A stretch of 64,000 nucleotides of DNA from Escarpia spicata (Eukaryota; Annelida; Polychaeta; Sabellida; Siboglinidae), in the NCBI GenBank assembly GCA_963995525.1, contig OZ023208.1:19107658-19171657 (forward strand), written 5' to 3'. This document shows, in pieces, positions 53,343 to 64,000 of the stretch (positions are counted from its first letter, which is position 1; each line of letters opens with the position of its first letter). The position numbers were made by a program, and so were the translations under genes. Under the pieces are notes generated by a model. It was not told the origin of the DNA. It worked only from the letters and a program-made list of their open reading frames with translations, and made no database searches.

Positions 53343-55155
53343 TACGATCATACGCGATTTGCCTACGACCGTCGAGATGCGTCGCAGCGTAGACAATCGG
53401 GCGGTGAGCGGCTACCTACATTAAATTTGTTGCCGCGCCGATACTTGAAAGGTGAAAGATTTGCGAATTTTACCCGAGTACCGACGCTTAGCGCGGCTCC
53501 GGTAGCTCGCTCGCTACTCGTGCCGTTAGTTACGTTTCTAATATTTTTGTCGATGCATATGCAAGATATTTCGGTATATTGTGGTTCCTAATTGCAAATA
53601 AATATGATCTACACAACAAATAATATTGTATTGATAACGCGTAGCGAATAATTTGAGTATTTGTTTACTGTTAAAAGTGGATCTCCCATCGCGATAAAAT
53701 AGACTGATCCACACAACCTTAGCAATGTGCGCTATAGTACAAGTCGATCTTTGGTGTGAGGGGCATGCTATACCCGTCGTTAACTGATATTTTGCTCAAC
53801 ATTCTTTGTGCTATTTTCACTGTTTGTTATCCCACTTTACATGATCGAATATGTTTTATGTATACTGTAACATGTATGTGTTACGTTAAAAACGATTAGG
53901 GAACTACGAAATGTTTAGTCAATAACAGGAATGTCGGCAAAAGATGCTACTACGACCATGTCCGACCGGCGATAATAATTATGTTGGCATGTCGTTGCTA
54001 TTTAGGCCGACTTTCAAATTGTGCATACGATCTACGGATACGCATGGAAAATCGTATTTATTAAATAATATCTATTTTTTACTCTACTTTGGAAATAGTG
54101 TACATATGTCAAATTAAAGCAAATATAATATCATATAATAAAGTAATGTCGATGGTAGAATGGACGGCGGGCCAAGATCGACGACATTTAGTTATAACTT
54201 TCATAAGAACGTAGGCTGGTTGTTCCTTTTGTTATACGACCAAATCATTTTGAAATGTACATTAATATATTTTAAAACGAATATCCAAATTTACAAAATT
54301 GCAAAGAAACAGTGGTTGTGTTAAATATGTGACTACAGATAGTTTTAATTTAATATTATTTTATAAAAAGCAGTTATACTTATACAAAGTAAGCTATATT
54401 TCTTACAGAACTTAACTTTTTAACTAAAGTACATTAGAAATATCCCATTATTTCTTCATGTAATTACTTTATTATGTTGTAATGGATGTTCTGGTTTCAT
54501 GTCCAGAACAGTTGTATAGTTTTGACAATTTTCCCTGACTCAAGGTGATCAGGGAAAGGAAACCCATTCACAAAAAGTCAGATAAAAACCAAACAACACA
54601 ATACAGCTCAATGAAACTTGTTTTAATGCCTACATATAAAATGTATCTTCCAAGTGTTCATCTATTTATTTGCCTAAGTTGTATTTTTTTAATGTTTGTT
54701 GGTCTCCTGCCAGGTGCTAAACTGCTAAAATCTCATTTTGAAAACATGATATCTCGAAAACTACCATTCATATCCATCTTATTTTTGCGTACTAAATATA
54801 TATGTTGTTGTCCTTGGACAGGTATAATATTATGAGATTCAAGATATTAATTAAAAACTTGTATTAGGTCAAAAATGGCATTTTATAACAAAATACTTGC
54901 CCGATCCCATATTAGAAGCAAAATAGGTGAGTTAGATGTTTGCCGGAATGCCTTCAATGTTACTGTTGATCGGACATATTTCATAAAATATTCCACATCC
55001 GTTGGTCTGCCACTGGGCAATAGTTCTGCCCTATCGTTTTCTTTATCATCGTCACATTGACAAGTATGGAGTCACGTGCTGGTCGTAAAAGACACGTGCA
55101 CACTCTAATATACAATTAAGATGCTGCTGCGAGCCACTGCGCTCGTTTCTATGGT
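53343..55155. other. No gene recognised
   Basis: AT-rich. Short open frames at 54545-54835 and 54875-55060 lack recognisable motifs. Confidence 0.4.
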
Positions 55156-55159
55156 GAGT

Positions 55160-55595
55160 CATATGCGTGGGAACAGGGTGCAAAGGGGTCTGGAATTTCG
55201 CTGAGGGCAGACATATGGTTCTGCCCCCCCCCCCCCGAATAAATCTGAGCGTGCATATGGGCTTTTTGGCGAGCCTCAATGGGCAAATCGAAGTATTCTG
55301 GAATCCATAAGGTGTTTTTTTTCGTGGCGATTGTCAATGGGGTGCAACTGGAGGTTTCTAATGAGCTTCAACAATTTTGAACGTCGCCGCGGCCCGCGAG
55401 AAATATTCCCACCGCCACCGCTCGTCTTCGATGTCATCAGCTGAGAGCCGAGGCAGCGGAGAAGGTTAAATTACCGCGGCGCGATGCAGAATAATAATTT
55501 TCAAGAACTACCCCACCCCCCCACCCCCCATCTTCCGCTGTCGTGAACCGATAGCGGAACGGAATGGCGCTGAAGCTCCAGATTGTTTTTTACTT
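55160..55595 (-). repeat. Family-D repeat, minus-strand copy
   Basis: Begins GCGTGGGAACAGGG, passes TCTGGAATTTCG, a C-run, CTGAGCGTGCATATGGGC and GGTGCAACTGGAGGTTTCTA (reverse of the TAGAAACCTCCAGTTGCACC landmark). It ends with modules containing TCTTCGATGTCATCAGCTGA and ATCTTCCGCTGTCGTGAACC. The order is the exact reverse of copies at 5.1 and 16.9 kb. Confidence 0.7.
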
Positions 55596-55644
55596 ACATT
55601 AATGGTTTAGCATAATGCGTTCACAATACGCGTTCACCTCCAAA

Positions 55645-55649
<5 letters not shown>

Positions 55650-55716
<67 letters not shown>
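55650..55716. repeat. (TA)n microsatellite
   Basis: About 33 TA units. Confidence 0.97.
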
Positions 55717-55719
<3 letters not shown>

Positions 55720-55721
55720 CA

Positions 55722-56330
55722 CTACACCACCTGCAGATTCAAAGTAGTGCCATCTCTTACAACATTACCAAGTACAACCCAATAGTTGGTTTTACTGGAT
55801 CCGGCCACAAAGAGAAGCAACATGAGAAAGACGCGTGTGTCTATGTACACGACCACTGCTCTCTTGAACGTGCTTGTCACTGTCTCATGCATGTAATATG
55901 AGGCCATAAAGAGAAGCAGCACGAGGAAGAAACGTGTGTCTATGTACACGACCGCTGTCCTCTTGAACGTGCTTGTCACTGCCTCATTCATGTCACAGTA
56001 GGCTATAAAGAGAAGCAACACGAGGAAGACGCGTGTGTCTATGTACACGACCACTGTCCTCTTGAACGTGCTTGCCACTGTCACATGCATGTAATATGAG
56101 GCGCGTGTCTGCTTCCTTATTTAAATGCACAACCAACATCTCTAACAGTTGATTTTGTGCATTTGTTGTCTTGAAATCCCCCACCCACGACGAGTTCGCA
56201 TCCATCGGGCAGGTGCTTACCGTGCTCCATCATGTAATGGATGAGACAGTGAGCCAGGTCAGCCTTGCTTTCATCTACGGACGTGTTTGACAAAGATGAT
56301 GCGCAAAGATGGAGAGCCCACATCTATAAC
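55722..56330 (-). pseudogene. Gene fragment with in-frame 99-bp tandem triplication
   Basis: The minus strand reads CHLIHYMMEHGKHLPDGCEL, VVGGGFQDNKCTKSTVRDVG, then (shifted) MLVVHLNKEADTRLILHACD. After another shift it shows three copies of a 33-residue unit (STFKRTVVVYIDTRVFLVLL). In related invertebrate proteins EADTRLLLHA is followed once by a VI..PDTDVFVLLL strand; here that strand is triplicated. ORF 56090-55722 is open across all three units. The protein family is one I know only as an uncharacterised, often repeat-associated invertebrate protein. Frameshifts show it is not functional. Confidence 0.55.
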
Positions 56331-56929
56331 AATTACTATATTATTTGCATGTCTGTTTGATTCGATGTTTATACGTAACATAAGTCTGTAAAGGTATGAT
56401 AAAATATTACGTGCAATGGTTTTTCATTGGGATGGTGTTGACATCTACCCATTAACTAACTAAACGACTAGTTGAGGCTGTTCTGAGTGATCTCGCAAGC
56501 ACACTGTGTTGACATTCAAACAGCTACCGTCTCATCAACAACTATGATTGTTTGTAGGCGTCTGTGTCATGCTGGCATGAACTTTCTTAAGTACGTTTAA
56601 TTCCGGTTCAGCAGATCTGAGACGGCTGTCCGTGGACTGCTAGTAGCAGTAATGTCATCTGTTGGAACTAAAGCATTTTCCTCTAGCCTTGATTAACCAA
56701 GCCCCGTGATGTGGCGCCACTATTTGTCGCACACAAAAAACTACATCCAGAGACGTCTTGCTGTTACAGTGAAGGAGGTGAGGTTGGTAGGTGTATAATT
56801 GGAAGTGTTTTGTGAGCCTCAGAGAGTTTCTGTGAACTTCACGGGGGTGTAATCAGACATTTTTTTGGAGTCTTAAGGCTTAACTTAAGGTGCAGGTGAG
56901 GGTTTCTCGATCTGAGCCAAACCAAATGC

Positions 56930-57310
56930 TGTAGTCGCAGAAAATGTGTTGCTTCTGCACCGCCGTAACTTCAGCTTCTCCACTGTCTCTGCTCGACTGG
57001 TGACATCGGATGACTGGGGGGTGAAGGGGAGTATGGGGCGGAGGGGGGGGGGTGCTGTTGAAAATGTTTCGTCATTGCGCAGCCGTAATTTCACCGTCTT
57101 CTCGCTGTCTCTTGCGCTGTCTCCTAACTCGTCTCAACTGATGAAATGGGAAGACGGGCGGGGGAGGTCTGTTGATTTTTTTTGCCGCTACGCCATGTCG
57201 CTGTATCTTCACTTCAACTTTTCTTCAGTTTCTCCACTTCTTGCCTGGCTCAACTGTGACATCAGAAGATGGGGGTTGCTATTGAAATTGTTCACCGCCG
57301 CGTCAGCATA
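56930..57310 (+). repeat. Family-D modules inside LINE-B copy 2
   Basis: Three modules, each with AATTTCA(GC)TTCTCC-like start, CTGTCTC, ..CTG(G/A)TGACATCRGA(A/T)GA, a G-run, and TGCTGTTGAAAATGTTTC. Inverse of 10780-11110. Confidence 0.75.
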
Positions 57311-57314
57311 ATTT

Positions 57315-57450
57315 CAGCTTATTTAACAAGATTGCCACGCAGATAATTAACTTTAGATGGCAGCCTTTTGGCTTATCGAGAGTTCAACCCTTGTTTATTT
57401 ACAAGTATCCCGCCCTTCTGAGGTGTGTGTCGATTTTATTTTGTACATAT
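57315..57450 (-). mobile_element. LINE-A 3' fragment within LINE-B copy 2
   Basis: ATTTAACAAGATTGCCACGC, GCTTATCGAGAGTTCAACCC and TGTGTGTCGATTTTATTTTG match the LINE-A end in reverse and correspond to 10597-10741 in the other copy. A ~20-bp deletion near 57362 distinguishes this one. Confidence 0.85.
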
Positions 57451-58079
57451 TCATGGCATGACATGGAGCTGAGGTGTTGTGCTTGGCAGTAGCTTCCACG
57501 ACAGCTGTCTTATTGTTACAAGTTTGACGTATTTCAATTCTAGGAACGTTTTTCATATTTCTCAGGTGCGTGTATAGAGGTACATATATTACTTCGGACG
57601 TTTACATTTTACTTGAAAATGATTACTGGTGCCGGACTGTTATTGTTTTTAATCGACATTCGTCTACGCTTGCCTTGAGAACCGGTTGCAAACTTGTCAA
57701 GCAGAACGCTGTGATCTATTCTTGGATAACACCGGACCACGGACAACTTTTGTGCAATCGCCGATGATACTCAGTGACGCAAGACGCACTTCAGCATGCG
57801 TGTGTGTCAACATCAGTGGTGCGTTATTCTAGAACACATTTGTTGTCAACTGCCGCCCATGCAACCAGGTATATCAGATCTCCGGTGACCTGCTGTGTGA
57901 ATCTTCTCTTTCACCAACTGTGCATCTTCAAGCGTTCGTCTACGAAACGTAAACACCTTGGCGGTCGTAAAGTCACAAAACAGATCAGGACAATAATTCA
58001 CTACGCAAGAGTACCGACGTTGGCACAACCAAGCCAAATGTACCAAATATCATAACTTTACCATTGCGTAAACAGTTAT

Positions 58080-58900
58080 AGCGCGATCAAGGCGTAAGAG
58101 TATGCTACGTTAACGCACAATCGTGTCAGAACAAAACACTCGCCATTGCGGATCATATACTTGAAAACCATCTCGATATGATGGCGATATGCGAAACGTG
58201 GTTGAAGCCTTCGAGGGACGCCAATGTGATTACAGACATTGTACCATATGGATATTCCATCAAGCACACGCCGAAATCGTCTTACACAAACAGGATACCG
58301 ATGCATTTCGATCCTTTGAACACCAATGTCATCCTTGAGAATCGTTGTTATTTATCGACCGCCGCCATCTGTGATAAATGGCTTGTCAACAACTGTGTTT
58401 TTTTAAAGAATGGGACCGTTTCATCGACCAGCATGCCACAAAACCTGGACCTCTGATTATCATGGAAGATTTGAACTTTCATATTGACAACGCTGCAAAT
58501 GTTGATGCACGGCGATTGGCCAATTATGTGAATGCCACAGGGATGGTGTTGCATGTTCGCGGGCCAACCCACTGGAAAGGACACACTTTGGATGTACTCA
58601 TGACCAGGCCGCAGCAAGGACGAACACCTTGTTCGAAATGTTACCTTTACGGACATGGGCCTTTCTGACCACATTGCGGTGAGTTTCATCATAGTCATTC
58701 TTCAACATCGCACTCTTTTGATGAAAATCAAATATTGCAAGTTATGCAACAATAATGTAGTGTCTTTTCGACAAGACATTCCACTGTTCCGTTCGGATGA
58801 TCTTGACTTGCTGAACGTAGAAGAACTGGTTTATCAATACAATCATAATGCAGGTCAGCTTAGTTTATTCGCACGCGTCCGTTGTTCCGGATAAATACAA
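58080..58900 (+). pseudogene. LINE-B copy 2 endonuclease
   Basis: VCYVNAQSCQNKTLAIADHI (catalytic Asn block, N of NAQS), MMAICETWLKPSRDANVITD (ETW), MEDLNFHIDNAANVDARRLA (usual GDLN reads EDLN), HVRGPTHWKGHTLDVLMTRP and GLSDHIAVSFI (SDH, retained here). Several frameshifts separate the blocks. Comparing with the minus copy, SDH is kept here but lost there, while GDLN is kept there and lost here. Confidence 0.82.
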
Positions 58901-58904
58901 GACT

Positions 58905-59335
58905 GGCTGCATCTCGCCATCAAGAAGGCTGGACAAAATCCAGAATCAATGCAGAATTATCGACCTGTATCGAATCTGACATTTCTCTCTAAAGTAATCG
59001 AGCGCGTTGTAGCAAAACAGCTGAATGTCCACATGCAAGAGAACAACTTGCACGACCAGTTTCAATCGGCATAGCGACAAGATCACTCAACTGAAACGGC
59101 TCTGCTTAAAGTTCACAATGATATTATGTCTGCAGTAGACCGTGGCTGTGTTGTTGTGTTGGTTATGCTTGACTTGATCGCCGCTTTTGACACAATTGTC
59201 CACGGAATTCAATTGAGCAGAATCACTCACAGATTCCGTGTCACTGGCGCTGCACTTGAGTGGTTCAGATCTTACTTGTCCGGTCGGCATCAAGTCGTTC
59301 GTATTGGAAGTGTCAAATCCTCCCCAACTGCTGTG
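58905..59335 (+). pseudogene. LINE-B copy 2 reverse transcriptase, N-terminal half
   Basis: A frame near 58915 gives IKKAGQNPESMQNYRPVSNL, then LNVHMQENNLHDQFQSA, a stop, RQDHSTETALLKVHNDIMSA and VVLVMLDLIAAFDTIVHGIQ (motif A Asp kept). [19 protein letters not shown] is the last shared part. This copy joins VLVM directly to LDLIAAFD, the junction at which the other copy carries the LINE-A insertion. Confidence 0.85.
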
Positions 59336-59526
59336 GCGTTTCTGTTGGTCCATGTTTAAAAGAATGTCAGACTGGACCTTTACAAGTGCAGTTTCAGTAG
59401 AATGTCCAGCTCTTTACGCCGACTGACAAGGTGGCAAGGAAATCCACATTCTGAATGAAAGCAAAGTTGGTCTACAACAGACCGTTCTGTTAATTTAGAG
59501 ATATACTGGAGATTCGATATAGGGCG

Positions 59527-60256
59527 CAGACATGGGGTCAAATGCAAATGCATTTGCATTTAAACGCATTTAAATGCAACTGATCCAGTGTTTGCATTTG
59601 AAAATTTGGAGCCAAAACTATTTGCATTTAAATACATTTTAAAAGTATTTGAACTTATAGCATTTAATTATGTCAATGAAAACTGTTATCACAGCTGTAC
59701 TTAATTAAATTGTTGCTTGGTCTGGGCTGTTGATACAGGTCAATCGTGTTACTTATGTGATCACCGAGGCATGACATTCACTGAGAGAAAACTGGCCTTC
59801 CTATAGCTCTTTTATTAGCTGACCAACTGCAGCATTTGCATGCTTTGATGATCATTAACTACTCGGGTCATTATCAGATGGATGATCAGTGTATCAGTTG
59901 GCCTGTGACAGGATCAGGTTAGCAGGCATTTAATTAACAGTGGGTGGCTTATTCTAATTTTATTGGAAGACGCATCAATGGGCACAGGAAATGGAACACA
60001 GGATTAACCTGTCACAGGAGAAAATAAAAAAATGTGTGACCAATTATAACATGGGTCTATGGACTCAATGAACTCCCTTAATTCTGGATAAACAAAGGTC
60101 AAGTATAGCTCATTTTTGTCATTATGTATTATGCACGAGCACGGGGACGTCAAGTATTTGAACAGTATTGAAATATTTTTGAAAAGTATTTGCATTTGAC
60201 ATTAACAAATTGCATTTGCATTTAAATACCTTTCAATGTACTTGACCCCATGTCTG
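59527..60256. mobile_element. Non-autonomous hAT-like element with ATTTGCATTTAAA arrays
   Basis: Perfect 15-bp terminal inverted repeat CAGACATGGGGTCAA (59527-59541) and TTGACCCCATGTCTG (60242-60256). Next to each end lie arrays of ATGCAAATGCATTTGCATTT, AAATACATTTTAAAAGTATT and the mirrored TTTGAACAGTATTGAAATAT, TTGCATTTAAATACC. No transposase is seen in the 730 bp. The terminus CAGACATGGGG differs by one base from CAGACCTGGGG of the GAGTAC element, placing both in one hAT-like group. AGGGCG adjoins the left end and recurs 10 bp beyond the right end; a true 8-bp duplication is not evident. Confidence 0.82.
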
Positions 60257-60261
60257 ACTGT

Positions 60262-60530
60262 CTGTCAGGGCGATAGTTTTTTGGAATAGGATCCAGTTCT
60301 GCTTTTTTAAGCAGTGGCTCTACAAGTGCAGTCTTCCATTCGTGTGGGAATTCCCCAGCAGCAATGGAGCAATTGATGATGTGTGTAAGGAATGGCACAA
60401 ATTCCTCAATATACTATTTGACCAATTTGGTTGGCATGGGGTTCAGAACATAGCTGGTTGTCTTAGATTTCATAACCAACTTGTGCACATCATCATCAGA
60501 GACCGCAGCAAATATATCTAAATTATCACA
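60262..60530 (-). pseudogene. LINE reverse-transcriptase N-terminal fragment
   Basis: Minus-strand frame: DIFAAVSDDDVHKLVMKSKT, TSYVLNPMPTKLVK, a stop, FVPFLTHIINCSIAAGEFPH, EWKTALVEPLLKKAELDPIP, KNYRP. This is the RT0-RT1 fingers region of an L2/CR1-type LINE, broken off at its downstream side by the hAT-like element at 60256. It is not LINE-A or LINE-B. Confidence 0.75.
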
Positions 60531-60594
60531 CACACACACCTCTGTTTTCTGATGATTTGACGGGAGGTTTTGCTAGGCAACATATCACGTGCAG

Positions 60595-60781
60595 GATAGA
60601 TTAATATTTAAGCGTGTTCGGCCAGTATTGCCAGAGGGTTGACATTGGTTGTTATGTAGGGAATATAACATAGTATAATGTTCTTCCCTTGTTCTGCTCA
60701 TTATGTTATTATATAGGATTTGTCTTAACTTGATTTGTATTGTAATGAGTTACAATAAATTTGATTTGATTTGATTTGGTT
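60595..60781 (+). mobile_element. LINE-like 3' end with (ATTTG)n tail
   Basis: GTGTTCGGCCAGTATTGCCA leads to TTGTCTTAACTTGATTTG, AATAAATTTG and four ATTTG units. The tail ends 9 bp before the acceptor AG of the next exon. A polyadenylation-like AATAAA precedes the tail. Confidence 0.45.
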
Positions 60782-60790
60782 ATGCTTCAG

Positions 60791-60912
60791 GTGGCGTGCC
60801 TATCCTGGATGGCATGACATTTGGTCAGTACGAGAAGATGCTAGAGGGTTGTGTCAGCAACCTGTATATCCAGGGTAAGGGACCCCTGGACCTCACCAAT
60901 GACGCTGTCGGG
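60791..60912 (+). CDS. Laminin G-like exon
   Basis: Acceptor TTATGCTTCAG precedes 60791. The phase-1 frame reads GVPILDGMTFGQYEKMLE, GCVSNLYIQGKGPLDLTN, DAVG, then GGG|GTATGT, a donor-like site. The core G-C-V/I-x-N-L-x-I-x-G-x-x-L-D-L is the C-terminal signature of laminin G domains, found in laminin alpha, agrin, perlecan, neurexin and related secreted or surface proteins. Without splicing the frame continues (VCRGALTP...) to TGA-free sequence ending at 61038, but that extension becomes hydrophobic and unlike LamG. The closing Cys of the domain would be in the next exon, outside what I can identify. Confidence 0.65.
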
Positions 60913-62855
60913 GTATGTCGTGGCGCCCTGACACCCCTCATTGCTACGGCCATCCAGTTGCTACAGTGTTCTTGTTTCTTTATGTTTTGGGGCTTTGTCA
61001 GCTTTATTAGTTTTATTAACATAAATGTAACCGATTAAAATGATATATCTCGGCTGGTTGATAGTTGATTTGAAACGTATTAACAGAATAAGAACTGGTT
61101 GATATTTCAAACAAAAGCACAGTTTTGTTGTCATCATGCTGAAAAATGTATGATACAAAGATCTATTATATGACTGATGAAATTATTAAGTATTGGAAGT
61201 CGTGACAAGTGGCAAACAAAATGTCATGAAGGTGGATGCATATGCACCGCTGGAAGGGAGATGTTAGAGGATTGGTTGGTTGGTTCTGCTGGGCCTGATG
61301 CTGTAATAGGACATGCTGAAGAGTAGATATTGACTTAGGCATCGGAGCCAAGTCAACCCAAGAGAAACATTCAATGTATTTTCAATGTTGCGAACATAAT
61401 CTAGACACTATAAACTTGTGTGTAGCTACAATGATACAAAATGTGTAGATCATATCTATGCAAAACAGGAGGTTAACTAATGTCAGATTGAATTGTACCA
61501 TTAGCCTGTAGATGTGAATTCTTTGTAATTTTGCTTAATGTGTACACATTTTCTAGCAGTGAAATGTTGTCCTTGAATGGTGAAGGGTAAATTCATAACG
61601 AAATGTTAATATGATGGCGAGATAAGGTAATTATGTGCAATCTTATCACTAGATCATGCCAACAGAAGTGATGGTCTGATGCAAAGTATTTATTGAGTGC
61701 AAATGCCAAATATGCCAAATACTTATTGAATATTTTTTCACACAGAAACAGAATTGTAGGGAAAGAAATCTTGTGATGTATTTTATTAGAATGTACAACA
61801 TTTCACATGTCCCATGCCTGCTTTTGTAGTTTTGTAGAGCTGAAGGAACCATGCCTGGTTTAACGATATATATGTTCAAAATACTGCATTGTTGCCTTAT
61901 ATTTTAAATGCCAGTACGTTCAAATGAAAATGTCAAAAGCACATGGTAAAGAAACGATAGGTTTTCGTAGTAAATTATTTAAAGATTTATCAACATGCTC
62001 GTCTAGCTGTGGATATCTGACCTGGTGAATACTAGATGCTCATTAGTTCCAAGATGAACACAGTTTATGGTGTGTAGATCTACATTTAGCTGGGTAATGT
62101 TGGGTTTTTGCCCATATTGGTGGTACTAGGCAAAGTTCACTCAATTCAAGTATGTATGCTATCAATAGTAACTTGTGTACTATTTATTTTTATATTAAGA
62201 AATAATGTTTCCTCAAGAAGAGCATTATTTTGTTATTCCCTAACATGAAATTGTTTGAAACATTTGACATTCAGTAACACTATCTCTTAAAACTTGTATT
62301 TAAAATAAATCTCAAGGTGGCAATAACAGCACAGATGTCACTGGCCACGTATTGTTGAATATAGTACACCTTTATGGTAAACACATCAAGAACTGGCATT
62401 ATGTTAATTAAGCAAAATGCAAGCCGATTTGTACTTAAATCTAGAGAAGTGAAAACAAAAAGACTAGTCACTAATTACCTCTGATCATGGGATGAAGTAA
62501 AACAGAATTAAGTAAAAGAGAATTGCCTGTTTTAATACACATGTTTGTCTGAAAATATTGTTGTCATACCAATTGCCAATGCCTAATATTATTCAGCATG
62601 TGTGTACATGATTATAGATGTGTCAATAAATTTGTTACAAAAATTTTAACTTGTTATGACAAGTGTTCATATGATAGTGAAACCCTGATAATCTAGAAAC
62701 CATAACATCAGACATCAGGACATAATATACCTTGCAATATACCTGGTTAATTTCTTTTAAAATCCATAATTTGCTGTGCTATTTCCAATAGTTGTTTAAG
62801 TGGAATTAACTTAATTTAGATGGAGTTCTTGTAAACGGCTGAAATTACTGAATGG
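60913..62855. other. AT-rich, no gene recognised; probably intron
   Basis: No exon pair or repeat could be supported. It would be intron if the LamG exon at 60791 belongs to a gene continuing to the right. Confidence 0.35.
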
Positions 62856-62884
62856 AGTAAGTGTGTGTGTGCACAACCAGTAAT

Positions 62885-62912
62885 GTATGAATGAACATTA
62901 GCAGGGATCGAA
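62885..62912 (-). mobile_element. tRNA-like T-arm, probable SINE remnant
   Basis: The minus strand reads GGCAGGTTCGATCCCTGC, a perfect 5-bp GCAGG/CCTGC stem with TTCGATC loop matching the Pol III B box. No acceptor stem, D arm or anticodon arm can be folded around it, so it is not a tRNA gene. Confidence 0.4.
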
Positions 62913-63950
62913 CCTGCCACACACAACACTGAAACATTGTTATCACAAACAACATTCCAACAGTTTTTAAACAAACAAATGACATAGTATGTCTGCATTT
63001 ACAACACAATACTCTAATAGCATTCAGTCACAAATATATTGTTTACATTGTTGCAAAAGTCGTATGGTACATACATACACGTATCTGCAATTTCATAAAC
63101 GATTGTTAATGTTTCACAAAAGAAATACTATTGTATGTTTGTATAATTTGACAGAAAAATAATACAATATATACTTGTTAGGAAACTTTCTGAACAAACA
63201 TATATAAACCAACTTTTTAAGGGTTAGGTTCCCAACTGGATACATCCCAAGTAATCCCCTTGGGAAACACGATGAATCCACACGAATCATTGGGAGGAAA
63301 TTTTGTGTGACGATAGACACGTCACCAAAAGTGTATTTGCAGTGTGACGAGTGTGTATGCAGAACACTATCAATTGCTTTACTACATGTATCATTATATT
63401 TATTAAATATTCACAAACATTAACATGTGTTGTTATGTCATTAGTTTTAACAAAACTTGTATTTTATGTGTAAATAACGAATAGATACAGCTATGCTACG
63501 AATATAATAATGTTATAGATATATCCACTTTCAAGTGTAAATTTCATGTCCACGTGTTACTATTAATTGATAACTCGGCTGAATATCTTTTTAACAGTGT
63601 CACTAAAATGTTGAAAACGTGTTTTCAAGTTCCACACCAAGCACATTATACTCAGTAGTGATGCACTAGTAGACAGTTAAGTCAACAAAACAGCACTCGC
63701 CCTTAGATTACTGAACATTCTTCAGGATAGTTCGTTTTCATTAGCACTCACCCTTGTTCTTCATCATCCCATTCTGGGTGACCCTGCGTGACTGGCCGCC
63801 AGCGCTATATTAATGCCTGTTAACTCTGTCTTCTTCTTTGTGACGACATTTCCTGTATCAAACACACTGAACTCGAGCCATTTAAAAAAGGCCAAAGGAT
63901 AGCTGTCATAATCTCACTATTACTCAACCATACGTTCTGAAATAACACCG
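62913..63950. other. No gene recognised
   Basis: AT-rich sequence without repeat or coding signal. Confidence 0.4.
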
Positions 63951-64000
63951 TGTGTGTGCGTGTGCGTGTGCGTGTGCGTGTGCGTGTGCGTGTGCGTGAC
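63949..64000. repeat. (GTGTGC)n microsatellite at the window end
   Basis: Seven or so GTGTGC units, running to the last bases of the window. Confidence 0.9.

Larger units (their letters stand above)
56536..59335 (+). mobile_element. LINE-B copy 2, 5' end intact, 3' end lost
   Basis: Colinear with the minus-strand LINE-B copy from its 5' boundary (ACAACTATGATTGTTTG) through leader, family-D modules (56930-57310), LINE-A fragment (57315-57450, minus), upstream frames (57570-57960), endonuclease (58080-58900) and RT N-terminal half. Homology stops at about 59335, within RT, just before the VPQG block. It lacks the RTE-like and 8.3-kb LINE-A insertions, so it shows the pre-insertion structure. 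Losing the 3' rather than the 5' part is not what target-primed reverse transcription usually produces. Confidence 0.88.

Noticed and set aside
62860..62930. Possible tRNA gene on the minus strand
   Set aside because: Good T-arm stem but no tRNA body; called a SINE remnant.

Overview
The window is eukaryotic (metazoan) genomic DNA. It has spliced exon-like segments with canonical GT-AG borders, tRNA-derived SINEs, several families of non-LTR retrotransposon (LINE), Ty3/Gypsy fragments, hAT-like and pogo-like DNA transposons, satellite arrays and long GT/TA microsatellites. No bacterial operon, rRNA gene, intact tRNA gene or CRISPR array is visible. The mix of L2/CR1/RTE-type LINEs, SINEs ending in a GCGCTATATAAG-like tail and Cys-rich phase 1-1 exons suits a marine invertebrate (mollusc, lancelet or similar). 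Species and phylum cannot be fixed from the sequence alone.

Layout, left to right: 1-1787 is a 326-bp satellite with a three-monomer higher-order pattern. It is followed by diverged ~257-bp repeats carrying GCGCATGCGC palindromes that lead into a candidate small GC-rich gene (2787-3611). 6706-11964 is a minus-strand L2/CR1-like LINE (called LINE-B here) broken by nested insertions. 12.1-17.3 kb holds LINE relics, a decayed Gypsy element and foldback elements. 17.6-21.2 kb is an RTE-like LINE (LINE-E). 22.0-22.85 kb is the integrase end of a second Gypsy. 23.7-27.9 kb is a nearly full-length, frameshifted CR1-like LINE (LINE-A) whose ORF1 joins a PHD-like finger to a GDSL esterase domain. Truncated copies of LINE-A lie at 8.3, 10.6, 36.6 and 57.3 kb. 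28-30 kb is dominated by GT microsatellites.

The middle third (31.9-44.6 kb) has two opposed copies of a hAT-like transposon with GAGTAC subterminal arrays, a 68-bp satellite (34.4-35.4 kb), a laminin-type EGF exon (35.84 kb), and a 1.5-kb duplicated block carrying two Cys-rich exons per copy. One copy contains an in-frame TGA. A laminin-G-like exon lies at 60.79 kb. These plus-strand exons could belong to one or more large extracellular-matrix-type genes, mostly intron in this window.

The most unusual element is 48.94-52.51 kb (minus strand). It is a pogo-like transposon in which the psq-HTH/DDE transposase frame continues, with the same phase and interrupted only by stop codons, through a repetitive linker into an OTU cysteine-protease-like domain. 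It is bounded by inverted ~48-bp repeats built from TGGACCA palindromes. The last third also holds a second LINE-B copy (56.5-59.3 kb, plus strand) sharing internal insertions with the first, a hAT-like foldback element with ATTTGCATTTAAA subterminal repeats (59.5-60.3 kb), and long stretches with no recognisable gene.

Nearly all long protein signals in this window are mobile-element proteins in decayed form. Host coding sequence is limited to short exons.
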